NCBI GenBank assembly: GCA_964511875.1
Contig: CAZEHS010000003.1
Location: 1-64,000, forward strand
Source of the DNA: CAZEHS01 sp964511875
GTDB taxonomy: Bacteria; Bacillota; Clostridia; Peptostreptococcales; Acidaminobacteraceae
Direction: 5' to 3'
Length of the DNA: 64,000 nucleotides
This document shows, piece by piece, positions 44,081-52,508 of this stretch. Numbering within the stretch: the first letter of the stretch is position 1; every line of letters starts with the position of its first letter. The notes under the pieces are model-generated. The model did not search any database. It saw nothing but the letters and a program-made list of their open reading frames with translations, and was not told where the DNA came from. A program made the translations under genes and the position numbers.

Positions 44081-45796
44081 TTAAGCCTTCATAGGCAACG
44101 TCATCTTCACTGCCGTTCCTTGCCCATGGCCTGTTTCAATCCTTAGTCCGTAACCATCTCCAAAGTGCAGCCGGATCCGTCGTTCCACGTTATTGATTCC
44201 GACACCGCCTAGCCGAATACCGGATGGTTTATCCTCACCCTTTTGGAAGCCGATGCCGTTGTCCGTGACATTCAGGCACAGATTGCCGGCCTCCTCCTTA
44301 GCGGAGATGAGGATATGCCCCTTCCCATCCAGCTCCCTAATTCCATGATAAATGGCGTTCTCCACTATGGGCTGGAGAATGATTCGGGGTACTCTGACCG
44401 CATACAGGGATTCGTCAGCTTCGATGGCATAACTCAACTTATCGCCATACCGCTGCATCTGGATGAACAGATATTGCCGCACATGCTCCAGCTCATCCGA
44501 TAGGGGAATCAATTCCTCTCCCTTGCTCAATGAAAGCCGGAAAAAATGGGCCAGTGATTTCGTCACAGCAATCACCTTTTCACTGTCGTTGAATTCAGCC
44601 ATCCATACGATGGTATCCAATGTATTGTAAAGGAAGTGGGGATTTATCTGGCTATGAAGTGCATTGATTTCATAGGTCCGCAGCTCTTTTTCCTTATCGC
44701 TGATGCTGTTCATCAGGATTTCAATCCGATCCATCATCATATTATAGTGACGGGCCAGACTCTCGGCCTCATAACAGCCCCGTTCATCAACAGTTACCCG
44801 GGCCAATCCCTCTTCCAGGCTTTGCATGGCTTCCTCCAGCCGCTGGATCGGGTTGGTTATTTTGCCTGCAACAAAGACACCGCCCCCCAATACGATGGCC
44901 ATAAGAAACAGTGCGGCTACTACAAAGGTTTCTATCAGCTGTCGACGGATGATGGACAGGTCATCCAGTGAAGAAAGGCCCACCAGTGTCCAGTGGGTAC
45001 CCTCAATGGCATAGTGATCCGTCAGCATACCCATCCCCGCGTCATACCCGTCCGCCATCCGGCTGATTTCAATCAGCTTGCCTTTTTTGGCGGCATCCTC
45101 AAAATAAGCGGGTTCCGGATGATACACGACCCCGCCCCCGTCGTCCAGGATAAAAGCGAATCCCTTTTTACCCAGGTTAAGACCCGACAGGTAATCTTCA
45201 ATTACCTGATAGCGGATATCCAGGAGCAGTACGCCTGCATTGGACCCATTCACATCTGTTATTTCCTGGCTGACAGAGATGACCCAGGTGGACTGTTCCA
45301 TGGTAAAGCTCTGAAGTCTGGCCGAGGTGAGCACCGGCATTCCGGCTCCGTTCAGTGCAGCTGCATACCAGGGCTCGTTCATCATATCCGATGAAATCGT
45401 CATATCAAGGGACTTCTCATTGGACAGGACATCCCCATTCTTACTGACAAGCACTACTGATACAAGGGAGGGGTCCGTCGCCAGTGTTGTTCCGATAAGG
45501 CTCATTACTCGGGAGCGTGCATCAGGATCAGGATCTGTCAGGTAAGACCTTGTATCCGGGCTGTCTGCAATGATCCTGGCCAGCGCTTTGAGCTTATCGA
45601 TATAGACCTCGATATAGTTGCCGCTGCGCTGAACCGCTGAGATGGTGCTGTTCAGTTCGTTCTGAAGAATGATGCCGGAGATGCTGTTGTAAAGGATTCC
45701 TCCCAATAGCGCGATAAGAATCAGGCTGGCTGATACGAAATACAGTGAGATCTGGACTTTCAGCAGTCTGAATGTCTTGTTTTTAATTACTTTCAT
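44081..45796 (-). CDS. YesM-type sensor histidine kinase
   Basis: A 571-residue membrane sensor. Helices at about residues 16-38 and 290-312 flank an extracellular dCache-like domain; a HAMP domain follows (about 315-370), then the His_kinase domain (PF06580) with the phosphoacceptor HSQINPHFLYNTLDT near 385 and a HATPase domain (ENAIYHGIRE, GIGLNNVERR-like GVGINNVERRIRLHFG). It overlaps the response regulator gene by 14 nt. Such YesM/YesN pairs usually control sugar uptake, but no sugar transporter is adjacent; msrAB lies upstream and ku-ligD downstream. Confidence 0.94.
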   Translation of the reverse strand: MKVIKNKTFRLLKVQISLYFVSASLILIALLGGILYNSISGIILQNELNSTISAVQRSGNYIEVYIDKLKALARIIADSPDTRSYLTDPDPDARSRVMSLIGTTLATDPSLVSVVLVSKNGDVLSNEKSLDMTISSDMMNEPWYAAALNGAGMPVLTSARLQSFTMEQSTWVISVSQEITDVNGSNAGVLLLDIRYQVIEDYLSGLNLGKKGFAFILDDGGGVVYHPEPAYFEDAAKKGKLIEISRMADGYDAGMGMLTDHYAIEGTHWTLVGLSSLDDLSIIRRQLIETFVVAALFLMAIVLGGGVFVAGKITNPIQRLEEAMQSLEEGLARVTVDERGCYEAESLARHYNMMMDRIEILMNSISDKEKELRTYEINALHSQINPHFLYNTLDTIVWMAEFNDSEKVIAVTKSLAHFFRLSLSKGEELIPLSDELEHVRQYLFIQMQRYGDKLSYAIEADESLYAVRVPRIILQPIVENAIYHGIRELDGKGHILISAKEEAGNLCLNVTDNGIGFQKGEDKPSGIRLGGVGINNVERRIRLHFGDGYGLRIETGHGQGTAVKMTLPMKA

Positions 45797-46565
45797 GGGA
45801 TCCCCTCACCTTCGCCTGATACTGTCTGGGTGAAAGTCCATAAAGCTTCCGAAACCGTGTACCAAAATAATTGACATCATCAAAGCCGACTGCCTGAGCA
45901 ACTTCATAATTCTTCATGTCTGTGGTCAGAAGCAGCAGCTTGGCCCGCTCCAGTCGGTGGTTCAAGACATAATCCTGAAATGGCTGTCCGAAAATCTTCT
46001 TGAATAGACTGCTGAGATACCCGGAGCTGAATCCCATGTCGCCAGCCAATGAAGATAATGAGAATTCACTGTTGTTCAGTTCCCTGTCGATGATGGCCAA
46101 AATCCGTTCACGATAAGCAAGTTCCACATCGCCACCACTGTCCTGAAGTATTTCGCCGACGACCCGAGTGACCTCCTGCTTCTTTCGATCCGACTCCAAT
46201 CGTGAAATCAGTTTTGTAAGGACCTCCGAGACGTCCTTTCTGGAAATCGGTTTGAGAATGTAATCCTCCACACCGATTTTCAGAGCCTTGACAGCGTAAT
46301 CGAAATAATCGTATCCAGTGATTATGGCGATCCGCACATCCGGCCTCAGAGCTTTTACGGCCTCTGCAAAATCCAGCCCGTTCATCCGCGGCATGTTGAT
46401 ATCTGCCAGAATAAGGTCCGCACCATGTCGTTTGAAGATTTCCAGTGCCTCATGGCCGTTGGATGCTTCGTATACTTCTCCGATATTCAGGGCATGCAAG
46501 TCGACGAGGGATGTTATCCCCCGTCGGACTAATGATTCATCATCCACGATCAACAATTTGTACAT
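45783..46565 (-). CDS. YesN-type response regulator, AraC family output
   Basis: A 260-residue regulator: receiver domain (residues 1-120; acidic pocket at DDE near 8-10, phosphoacceptor in LILADINMPRMNG near 55, lysine in YILKPI near 107) and an AraC-type double helix-turn-helix (about 155-255; FSSGYLSSLFKKIFGQPF and AQAVGFDDVNYFGTRF). The start has AAGGA upstream and lies 11 nt after the msrAB stop. It probably activates genes in response to its cognate kinase; targets are unknown. Confidence 0.95.
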   Translation of the reverse strand: MYKLLIVDDESLVRRGITSLVDLHALNIGEVYEASNGHEALEIFKRHGADLILADINMPRMNGLDFAEAVKALRPDVRIAIITGYDYFDYAVKALKIGVEDYILKPISRKDVSEVLTKLISRLESDRKKQEVTRVVGEILQDSGGDVELAYRERILAIIDRELNNSEFSLSSLAGDMGFSSGYLSSLFKKIFGQPFQDYVLNHRLERAKLLLLTTDMKNYEVAQAVGFDDVNYFGTRFRKLYGLSPRQYQAKVRGSHESN

Positions 46566-46576
46566 GCTGTTCCTTC

Positions 46577-47710
46577 TTATTTGATAAGACTTTTCAGGTA
46601 TCCGTACCCTTGTGCTTCCATATCCTCCACTGGAACGAAGGTAATGGATGAACTGTTGATGCAGAAACGTTTACCGCCCTTGTCCTTCGGTCCGTCGTCG
46701 AATACATGGCCCAGATGACTGTTGCCGCTTCGGCTCCTGACCTCGGTGCGTAACATGTTATAGCTTCTATCTTCTACATAGGTCACTACTTCCGGTATGA
46801 TGGGCTTGGTGAAACTGGGCCACCCGCATCCTGAATCATATTTGTCGGTGGAGGCGAAAAGAGGTTCACCCGTTGCGACATCCACGTAAAGGCCGGCAGC
46901 ATGGTTATCCCAGAATTCATTGGAAAAAGCACTTTCTGTTTCATTCAGCTGGGTCACACGGTATTGAGCGTCCGTCAGTTTCTCCCGTAATACAGCGTCA
47001 CTTGGTTTTGGATACTTCTCCTGTGAAATCACGGGTTCCTTCACCAGGTTCAGGTCGATATGGCAGTACCCGTTGGGGTTTTTCTCCAGATAGTCCTGAT
47101 GATATTCTTCTGCAAGGAAGAACTGAAACATAGGCCGGACTTCAACCACGATGGATTTTTTATATTTTTTCTGTTGTTCTGCAATCTCGGCCTGAATGAT
47201 GGGCAGCTCTGCAGGATCGGTATAGTAGATCCCTGTTCTGTATTGGGTACCCATGTCATTACCCTGCTTATTCAGGCTGGTAGGATCAATGACCTTGAAA
47301 TAATACTTCAGCAGATCATTGAGGGCAACCGTATTTGGATCGTAACGAACGTGAACGGTTTCGGCATGGCCGGATCCGTTATAGATAAGATCCTCATACT
47401 TCGGGTTTTCTGTTTTGCCGTTGGCATAGCCGGATTCAGCATCGGCAACACCATAGATACGGGCCATGTAGGCTTCAAGGCCCCAGAAGCAGCCGCCAGC
47501 CAGGTAGATATCCTTCAGATTGTTCATATCATAGACCTTCCCTTTGTTCGGATTATCCGGCAGACCGTTGCCGGATTCATTTGAAACCGATACTGCCGTC
47601 TCCGATGCGGCTTTTTCAGTCGTTCCGGGCTGTAAGTACTGATTCAGCGGCGCACAGGCAGTTATCAGCAGAACCCCGATTAGAGCTGCTACCAGCAGGA
47701 TCTTCGTCAT
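46577..47710 (-). CDS. msrAB: MsrA-MsrB fusion, peptide methionine sulfoxide reductase, lipoprotein
   Basis: Repairs both epimers of methionine sulfoxide in oxidised proteins, here outside the membrane: a lipoprotein signal ends at LITAC (Cys19). MsrA domain (about 65-220) has the catalytic GGCFWGLEAY; MsrB domain (about 235-370) has YDSGCGWPSF, the GNSHLGHVFDDGP segment and catalytic RFCINSSS. Zinc-site CxxC pairs are not evident. Residues 20-60 form a Ser/Thr-rich linker. It heads an apparent operon with the YesNM pair and ku-ligD, and a Fur/PerR-like box lies upstream. Confidence 0.95.
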   Translation of the reverse strand: MTKILLVAALIGVLLITACAPLNQYLQPGTTEKAASETAVSVSNESGNGLPDNPNKGKVYDMNNLKDIYLAGGCFWGLEAYMARIYGVADAESGYANGKTENPKYEDLIYNGSGHAETVHVRYDPNTVALNDLLKYYFKVIDPTSLNKQGNDMGTQYRTGIYYTDPAELPIIQAEIAEQQKKYKKSIVVEVRPMFQFFLAEEYHQDYLEKNPNGYCHIDLNLVKEPVISQEKYPKPSDAVLREKLTDAQYRVTQLNETESAFSNEFWDNHAAGLYVDVATGEPLFASTDKYDSGCGWPSFTKPIIPEVVTYVEDRSYNMLRTEVRSRSGNSHLGHVFDDGPKDKGGKRFCINSSSITFVPVEDMEAQGYGYLKSLIK

Positions 47711-47783
47711 TTCGTCATCCCTCTCCTTATTGATACCCTTTAAAATTTTTGTTATTCTTTTGCCGCCTGACCATTGGATGAAA

Positions 47784-47806
47784 TACTTTCCTTAGTACAA
47801 TTATAA
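47784..47806 (-). promoter_or_regulatory. -10 region of the msrAB promoter
   Basis: On the minus strand GTATTATAATTG contains TATAAT about 90 bp before msrAB; no good -35 lies upstream, and the Fur-like box occupies that area. Limits are approximate. Confidence 0.4.
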
Positions 47807-47823
47807 TACTTAAGAACTCTATT

Positions 47824-47838
47824 TGATATTGATTATCA
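47824..47838 (-). promoter_or_regulatory. Fur/PerR-like box upstream of msrAB
   Basis: TGATATTGATTATCA matches the 7-1-7 consensus TGATAATNATTATCA with one mismatch, near the -35 position of the msrAB promoter. A second GATTATCAT half-site lies at 47852-47860. Confidence 0.5.
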
Positions 47839-47878
47839 TGTGGTTTTGCTCGATTATCATCATTTCTGCTGCTCAAAT

Positions 47879-47905
47879 GAAAAAATCACTCCTTTTGGAG
47901 TGATT
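47879..47905 (-). terminator. terminator of the pcm-ftsZ operon
   Basis: On the minus strand AATCACTCC-AAAA-GGAGTGATT followed by TTTTTT-type tract, 30 nt after the monooxygenase stop. Confidence 0.88.
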
Positions 47906-47933
47906 CGTTCAAGCAGCATTATGCATCGATTGA

Positions 47934-48215
47934 CTACAGCGGCCGTAAAAAACTGATTTCCTTTGAAAGGATCATACCAGCCAGCCTCTCGCCTTTTTCC
48001 CGAAGATAGGGCGATTGTGCATGTATCTCAAAATCCCTGTCGGTGGCCCATGTTGATACGAATGTCAGTATGTTCGGGGTTTCCAGGTTCTGATAAAGAA
48101 CATACTCCAGGCAGCCGGGCTCCGTAAGTGTGATCTTCACGGCCTCCTGCTGAATCGGCAAAACCTCATCAAGACATTCCGGAACAACATGAATGTTAGC
48201 GATAACTTTCAGCAT
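47934..48215 (-). CDS. antibiotic biosynthesis monooxygenase (ABM) family protein
   Basis: A 93-residue single-domain ABM-fold protein (YgiN/quinol-monooxygenase-like). It shows the pattern MLKVIANIHVVPE, EPGCLEYVLYQNLE and FVSTWATDRDFEIHAQS, typical of small cofactor-free oxygenases or dimeric ferredoxin-like proteins. The ATG at 48215 follows GGAGGTG; the frame extends to 48236 and overlaps ftsZ. Substrate unknown. It is the last gene of the pcm-ftsZ operon. Confidence 0.85.
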   Translation of the reverse strand: MLKVIANIHVVPECLDEVLPIQQEAVKITLTEPGCLEYVLYQNLETPNILTFVSTWATDRDFEIHAQSPYLREKGERLAGMILSKEISFLRPL

Positions 48216-48228
48216 AGTGCACCTCCGT

Positions 48229-49179
48229 TCAATCAAGTCCTGTTGCGATAATGGTTACCTTCACCTCTGATTTGAGTTTCGGATCGATCACATAACCGAT
48301 GATGACATTTGATTCCTCATCCACAACCCGGCTGATTATCTGAGCGACCAGGTTGTAATCGCTGAGAGTAAGGTTTTCACCTCCGGTTACATTACCGATG
48401 ATCCCTTTGCATCGATTGAGAGGCGTTTCCAATAACGGTGAATGAATCGCTTGCTCAGCCGCATCCACTGCAGCGTCTTCACCTTTACCCTTACCCACGC
48501 TCACATATGCAAAACCGCTGTAGGTCAGGATCGTTCGCACATCGGCAAAATCGACATTGATGATTCCATGGTGGGTGATCAGGTCCGTGATTCCCTGTAT
48601 CCCTTGCCGTAAAACATCATCAGCCATCTTAAAAGCATTATCAAGAGTAGTGCCAGGCTCTGAAACACTGATCAGCTTGTCGTTTTCCACTACAATCAAT
48701 GCATCCGTATATTGCCTTAGCTTATCAATCCCCTCCTGTGCCTGCTTCATTCGCGCTCTGCCCTCAAAACGAAACGGCTTCGTAACAATTGCAACGACAA
48801 GTATCCCCATCTCTTTTGCCAGACGTGCCACAACAGGGGTTGCTCCAGTGCCTGTGCCCCCGCCCATTCCAGCAGTCAGGAGCAGCAGATCACAGCCTTC
48901 AATAGCCTCTCTTATCGCGTCCTGGCTCTCAGTGGCGGCTGCAAAACCGACCTGCGGATTTGCTCCTGCGCCTAGTCCGTGTGTAAGCCTTTCTCCAATC
49001 TGAATTCGTTTTTCAGCTTTTGTTGAATGGGGCACATCCTCATCCGTATTGATGACAATGAACTCCACACCAGTGATCCCTTCATCAATCATGCGGTTAA
49101 CCGCATTGTTCCCTCCACCGCCCACACCCATGACAATGATGGTGATCACTTCTGATTCTTCCCTGTTCAATTCGAACAT
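48229..49179 (-). CDS. ftsZ: FtsZ lacking the C-terminal tail
   Basis: Tubulin-like GTPase of 316 residues. The GTP-binding core is complete: GVGGGGNNAVNRM (about 18-30), the tubulin signature GMGGGTGTGATPV (about 103-115; Thr where most FtsZ have Ala) and the T7-loop region with NVDFADVRTIL (about 208). The chain stops at IIATGLD, the usual end of the globular domain, with no linker or conserved C-terminal peptide for FtsA/SepF binding. It lies outside any cell-division cluster, between pcm and an ABM gene. I infer a paralogue or specialised FtsZ; if it is the only copy, the truncation is striking. Confidence 0.9.
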   Translation of the reverse strand: MFELNREESEVITIIVMGVGGGGNNAVNRMIDEGITGVEFIVINTDEDVPHSTKAEKRIQIGERLTHGLGAGANPQVGFAAATESQDAIREAIEGCDLLLLTAGMGGGTGTGATPVVARLAKEMGILVVAIVTKPFRFEGRARMKQAQEGIDKLRQYTDALIVVENDKLISVSEPGTTLDNAFKMADDVLRQGIQGITDLITHHGIINVDFADVRTILTYSGFAYVSVGKGKGEDAAVDAAEQAIHSPLLETPLNRCKGIIGNVTGGENLTLSDYNLVAQIISRVVDEESNVIIGYVIDPKLKSEVKVTIIATGLD

Positions 49180-49223
49180 AGCGCCTCCCGGTTTTGAATT
49201 TCAAGTCATTATCTTTCGCGACA

Positions 49224-49805
49224 TTACAAACCCCTCACCAATGGGACAAAACGGACGTAATCCAACACTTCATTCTGCACGTTCCCGTTTTCATCCTTCT
49301 CAACCCGCAGCAGTCGCTGAATTTCGAATTCATCACCGATCGGTATGACCATGATTCCGGGAACTGCCAACTGATCTATTAAAGCTTCCGGTATTTCGGA
49401 GGCCGCTGCTGTCACGATTATACGGTCATAAGGTGCATGTTCCGGCCAACCCTGCCATCCATCGCCCAGATTGAAATGAACATGTCTTATTCCCATGGCT
49501 TTCAGCCGCTTTTTTGCATCGGAATACAATGGTTCCAATCTTTCAACTGTATAGACCGCCTTAGCGAAGCTCGTCAGCAATACAGTCTGATATCCGGAGC
49601 CAGTGCCGATTTCCAGCACACGGCATCCTTGAAATGGTTTCAGGGCAAGTGTCATTTTCAGAACCAGCGTCGGCTGTGAAATAGTCTGCCCATATCCGAT
49701 CGGGAGCGGACCGTCCAATCCCGCCAGCTCTTTCCATTCATCCAGAAAGAGCCGCCGGTCCAGGGACTGATAGGTGTGCAGGATCTTCTCCTCAATTGAT
49801 TCCAT
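49224..49805 (-). CDS. pcm: protein-L-isoaspartate O-methyltransferase
   Basis: Methylates abnormal isoaspartyl residues with S-adenosylmethionine as a first step of protein repair. The 193 residues include the SAM-binding VLEIGTGSGYQTVLL near residue 70 and the family segments YGQTISQPTLVLKM near 43 and YDRIIVTAAASEIPEALI near 130. The ATG at 49805 follows AGAGGAGG; the frame is open to 49826. First gene of a three-gene operon with ftsZ and the ABM protein. Confidence 0.94.
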   Translation of the reverse strand: MESIEEKILHTYQSLDRRLFLDEWKELAGLDGPLPIGYGQTISQPTLVLKMTLALKPFQGCRVLEIGTGSGYQTVLLTSFAKAVYTVERLEPLYSDAKKRLKAMGIRHVHFNLGDGWQGWPEHAPYDRIIVTAAASEIPEALIDQLAVPGIMVIPIGDEFEIQRLLRVEKDENGNVQNEVLDYVRFVPLVRGL

Positions 49806-49944
49806 GTCAGTACCTCCTCTGTTCATCTATACCCCGATTTCAACCATACAAATATCGAAATTTACAAAGACGGATTTGTCGAATTTTGTTATATTGTAAT
49901 CAGCATCCGGAATTGAACTCAAACCATCACAAGGAGACCATAAA

Positions 49945-50580
49945 ATGAAAGTCCTCGCAATCAACGGAAGTCCAAAAGAAGAAGGAAACACATATTTCGC
50001 CCTGAAAACCGCAGCTGCCGAACTTCAGAAGGAAGGCATCGATGTTGAGATTCTCCATGTGGGGAATCATGAAATCCGCGGATGCACTGCCTGTGGGCAG
50101 TGTGCCCGGAATAAGAACGAGAAGTGCGTGCTCCCTGGCGATCACGTCAATGAATGGATCCAGAAAATGAAGAACGCTGACGGGATCCTGCTTGGCTCGC
50201 CGGTTCACTACTCCTCCATCGGAGCCAGCATGAAGGCGTTCCTTGACAGGGCCTTTTATGTTGCCGGAGCCAACGGAAGTCTGTTCCGCCATAAGGTGGG
50301 GGCAACCGTAGTAGCGGTGAGAAGATCCGGTGGTGTCACGACCTTCGATCAGATGAACCACTACGTGCTCTACTCAGAAATGCTGGTCCCCACATCTAAT
50401 TACTGGAACGTGATCCACGGTGCCAAGCCCGGAGAAGCGTGTCAGGATGAAGAAGGTGTTCAGATCATGCGAATATTGGGCAAGAACATGGCTTGGCTGC
50501 TGAAGCTGGTTGAGAATGGCAAGGGTCAGGTTGTCGCCCCGGAAAAGGAAAACAAAGTGTTTATGAATTTTGTACGATAA
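49945..50580 (+). CDS. flavodoxin-fold NAD(P)H oxidoreductase, possible iron-sulfur flavoprotein
   Basis: A 211-residue FMN-binding protein. The flavin phosphate loop NGSPKEEGNT (residues 6-15) and the PVHYSSIGASMKAFLDR stretch near 93 are typical of NADPH-dependent FMN reductases. A cysteine cluster CTACGQCARNKNEKC (C-x2-C-x2-C-x7-C, about 49-63) fits the compact motif of iron-sulfur flavoproteins of anaerobes, which bind a 4Fe-4S cluster next to FMN. AAGGAG ribosome binding site. Convergent with the rubredoxin-reductase-like gene; both concern electron transfer. Confidence 0.88.
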   Translation: MKVLAINGSPKEEGNTYFALKTAAAELQKEGIDVEILHVGNHEIRGCTACGQCARNKNEKCVLPGDHVNEWIQKMKNADGILLGSPVHYSSIGASMKAFLDRAFYVAGANGSLFRHKVGATVVAVRRSGGVTTFDQMNHYVLYSEMLVPTSNYWNVIHGAKPGEACQDEEGVQIMRILGKNMAWLLKLVENGKGQVVAPEKENKVFMNFVR

Positions 50581-50601
50581 GAATCCTTCATCATATGTGA
50601 A

Positions 50602-50636
50602 GGGAGAGATTGCCGCGCGGCAATCTCTCCCTTTAT
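50602..50636 (+). terminator. terminator after the flavoprotein gene
   Basis: GGGAGAGATTGCCGC and GCGGCAATCTCTCCC form a 15-bp perfect stem without loop bases beyond the turn, followed by TTTAT. Confidence 0.85.
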
Positions 50637-50641
50637 GCTTT

Positions 50642-50770
50642 ATCCGATGCCTAACAGTTCTAAGACTCCCGCTTCTATAAGCGGTGAGTGGAGAACTGTA
50701 AAGGCCCTGGATCCGTTCAACTAAGCTTCGGATGGAGTAGAAACTCCACCCGAAGCAAGGTTCACTTCAT
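50642..50770 (+). repeat. hairpin-rich repeat element, copy A (129 bp)
   Basis: Nearly identical to 61526-61655. It starts ATCCGATGCCTAACAG, holds the imperfect hairpin CAGTTCT...AGAACTG enclosing CCGCTT/AAGCGG, then a strong hairpin CTTCGG-TGGAGT-AGAA-ACTCCA-CCGAAG, and ends GGTTCACTTCAT. It lies between convergent genes, 10 nt after a terminator. Confidence 0.9.
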
Positions 50771-50781
50771 TCACCGAGGTT

Positions 50782-51966
50782 TTACTTCATAAGCTCCTTA
50801 AACAAGTCCCCGTCCTCGTCGGATGTCGGGACCTCTTTCTTCTGGGACACAAGATTCTTTGCCTTGATCATCAGGGACAAATCCCCTGTCAGGGCTGCAC
50901 CGACAACGGATCCTGCCTTAACAAAAATACGGTGGAATGTCTTTTCATCCCTGAAGGTGATAACTGAATCCGGCTCGGATACGTCTCCGGCAGAAAACAG
51001 CTTGACCTCGCCGATATTCATTGTTGTAACCAGTTGGGGAGCCAAGTATGTGAGATCCTGACCAGCCAGGTTGAAACCGGCGATTTTCCCCTGCTCATTG
51101 GAAGCGGTCCATAATCCGAACACGGTTCCCTGGTATTCGACAACATCGCCTGCGGCATAAACATCAGGGATATTGGTCTGCATACGCTCATTGACAAGAA
51201 CACCCTTACCGACTGCCAGAGGGCTGTTCATGTAGATCTCCGAATTGGGTCGGACACCGGCAGAAAAAATCACGGCATCGGTTTTTATTTCCCGACCGTC
51301 GCCAAGCCGTAATCCTGTTACTGAGGAGGTCCCCAGAATTTCCTCACAGCCGCAGCCAAGGATGAAGTCCATTCCCTCCTTCGCCAGCTGGTCCTGAACC
51401 ACCTGCGCCATTTCCTGATCCAGCTGCCTGGGAAGAAGATACTTGAAGAATTCCAGAACCGTCACTTTTTTACCCTGTTCGATCAGACCATGCGCTCCCT
51501 CGAGCCCGAGCAGACCACCGCCGATTACAGTAACACGCTCCCTGTCTTTAATGTAATCCAGAATTGCCTTAAGGTCATCCAGGCTCCGCAGCGCAAAAAC
51601 ACCCTTCTTCTCCGAGCCTTTGATCGGAGGTACGAACGGATGGGCACCGTTTGCAAGCAGCAGCTGATCGTATGCAAAGATTTCACCCTGCGCGGTGATC
51701 ACCTCTTTTTTCGTAAAGTCGATCCGTTCAACACGGGTATGAAGTTTTACTTCTATGGCCTTATCCCGGTACCATGCTTCATCCTTTACAATTAGTTCAT
51801 CAACCTTGAAATCCGGCTTGCCGAGAAAATGTGACAGCTTTAGACGGTAATATGTAAGGTAAGCATCCTCGCTCAGCATAAGAATTTCCGTATCCCTGTT
51901 GTGCTTCCTGAAGTTCTCAGCAGCAGACAAAGCTGCTATTCCGTTCCCGATGATCAGTAGTCTCAC
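50782..51966 (-). CDS. nroR: NAD(P)H:rubredoxin oxidoreductase-type FAD enzyme
   Basis: A 394-residue pyridine-nucleotide-disulfide-type reductase with FAD-binding LLIIGNGIAALSAAENF (residues 2-18), NAD-binding VIGGGLLGLEGAHGL near 145 and a second FAD contact NIPDVYAAGDVVEY near 262. It resembles the rubredoxin/nitrite-type reductases that supply electrons for oxygen or peroxide scavenging in anaerobes. The GTG at 51966 has GAGGTG upstream, better than the GTG at 51975. No rubredoxin gene is in the window, so the acceptor is inferred. Confidence 0.88.
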   Translation of the reverse strand: MRLLIIGNGIAALSAAENFRKHNRDTEILMLSEDAYLTYYRLKLSHFLGKPDFKVDELIVKDEAWYRDKAIEVKLHTRVERIDFTKKEVITAQGEIFAYDQLLLANGAHPFVPPIKGSEKKGVFALRSLDDLKAILDYIKDRERVTVIGGGLLGLEGAHGLIEQGKKVTVLEFFKYLLPRQLDQEMAQVVQDQLAKEGMDFILGCGCEEILGTSSVTGLRLGDGREIKTDAVIFSAGVRPNSEIYMNSPLAVGKGVLVNERMQTNIPDVYAAGDVVEYQGTVFGLWTASNEQGKIAGFNLAGQDLTYLAPQLVTTMNIGEVKLFSAGDVSEPDSVITFRDEKTFHRIFVKAGSVVGAALTGDLSLMIKAKNLVSQKKEVPTSDEDGDLFKELMK

Positions 51967-52002
51967 AGTCGTCACCTCATTATTTGTTTGATTCCTGATT
52001 CA

Positions 52003-52032
52003 ATCATACCTATGAGACGATGGAAATGTCAA
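52003..52032 (-). promoter_or_regulatory. sigma-A promoter of the rubredoxin-reductase-type gene
   Basis: TTGACA (52032-52027), 18 bp, TATGAT (52008-52003) on the minus strand, 37 bp before the start codon. Confidence 0.8.
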
Positions 52033-52153
52033 ATATTGATTTTTCTACACAGTTTCGTCACAATCTTTTGATATGATTTAATGAAGAGCATTACGGTGTC
52101 GGATATGGGTCTTATCATATGCAACAGGATGTTGCAGAAAGCAGGTGGATTTT

Positions 52154-52417
52154 ATGATGCGATATGGATTTGAACGGGGTGCATACGGAATAATGGGCGG
52201 CGGCGTTGGCAGCTTCCTGATGATCCTCTTCATGCTTTTGCTGCTGGCGCTAGTGATTCTTGGGCTCATCGCCCTGATACGTTATCTTCAGATCGGACAC
52301 AAGAGTGCACCGACAGTGGACGATAGCGCCATGATGATTCTGAATGAACGATTTGCCCGGGGAGAAATCAACGACGAAGAGTTCAATGCAAAAAAAGCAG
52401 CATTAAGCAAGCGATAG
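52154..52417 (+). CDS. small membrane protein with SHOCT domain
   Basis: An 87-residue protein: Gly-rich N-terminus, one membrane helix (about 20-45) and a C-terminal SHOCT motif (MILNERFARGEINDEEFNAKKAAL). SHOCT segments are short oligomerisation or contact motifs found on many membrane proteins. The ATG at 52154 is five bases after AGGTGG; the GTG at 52145 overlaps that site and is rejected. Function unknown. A terminator follows. Confidence 0.8.
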   Translation: MMRYGFERGAYGIMGGGVGSFLMILFMLLLLALVILGLIALIRYLQIGHKSAPTVDDSAMMILNERFARGEINDEEFNAKKAALSKR

Positions 52418-52445
52418 CAGTGTCAGGCTCCATGATGCATAACGT

Positions 52446-52490
52446 AAAGGGAAGGTTCAAAACCTGTGGCAGGTTGAACCTTCCCTTTTT
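52446..52490 (+). terminator. bidirectional terminator between the SHOCT gene and the symporter gene
   Basis: AAAGGGAAGGTTCAA (52446-52460) pairs with TTGAACCTTCCCTTT (52474-52488), followed by further T residues. Serves both converging transcripts. Confidence 0.88.
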
Positions 52491-52508
52491 CATGTGCTTT
52501 TCAATGGC

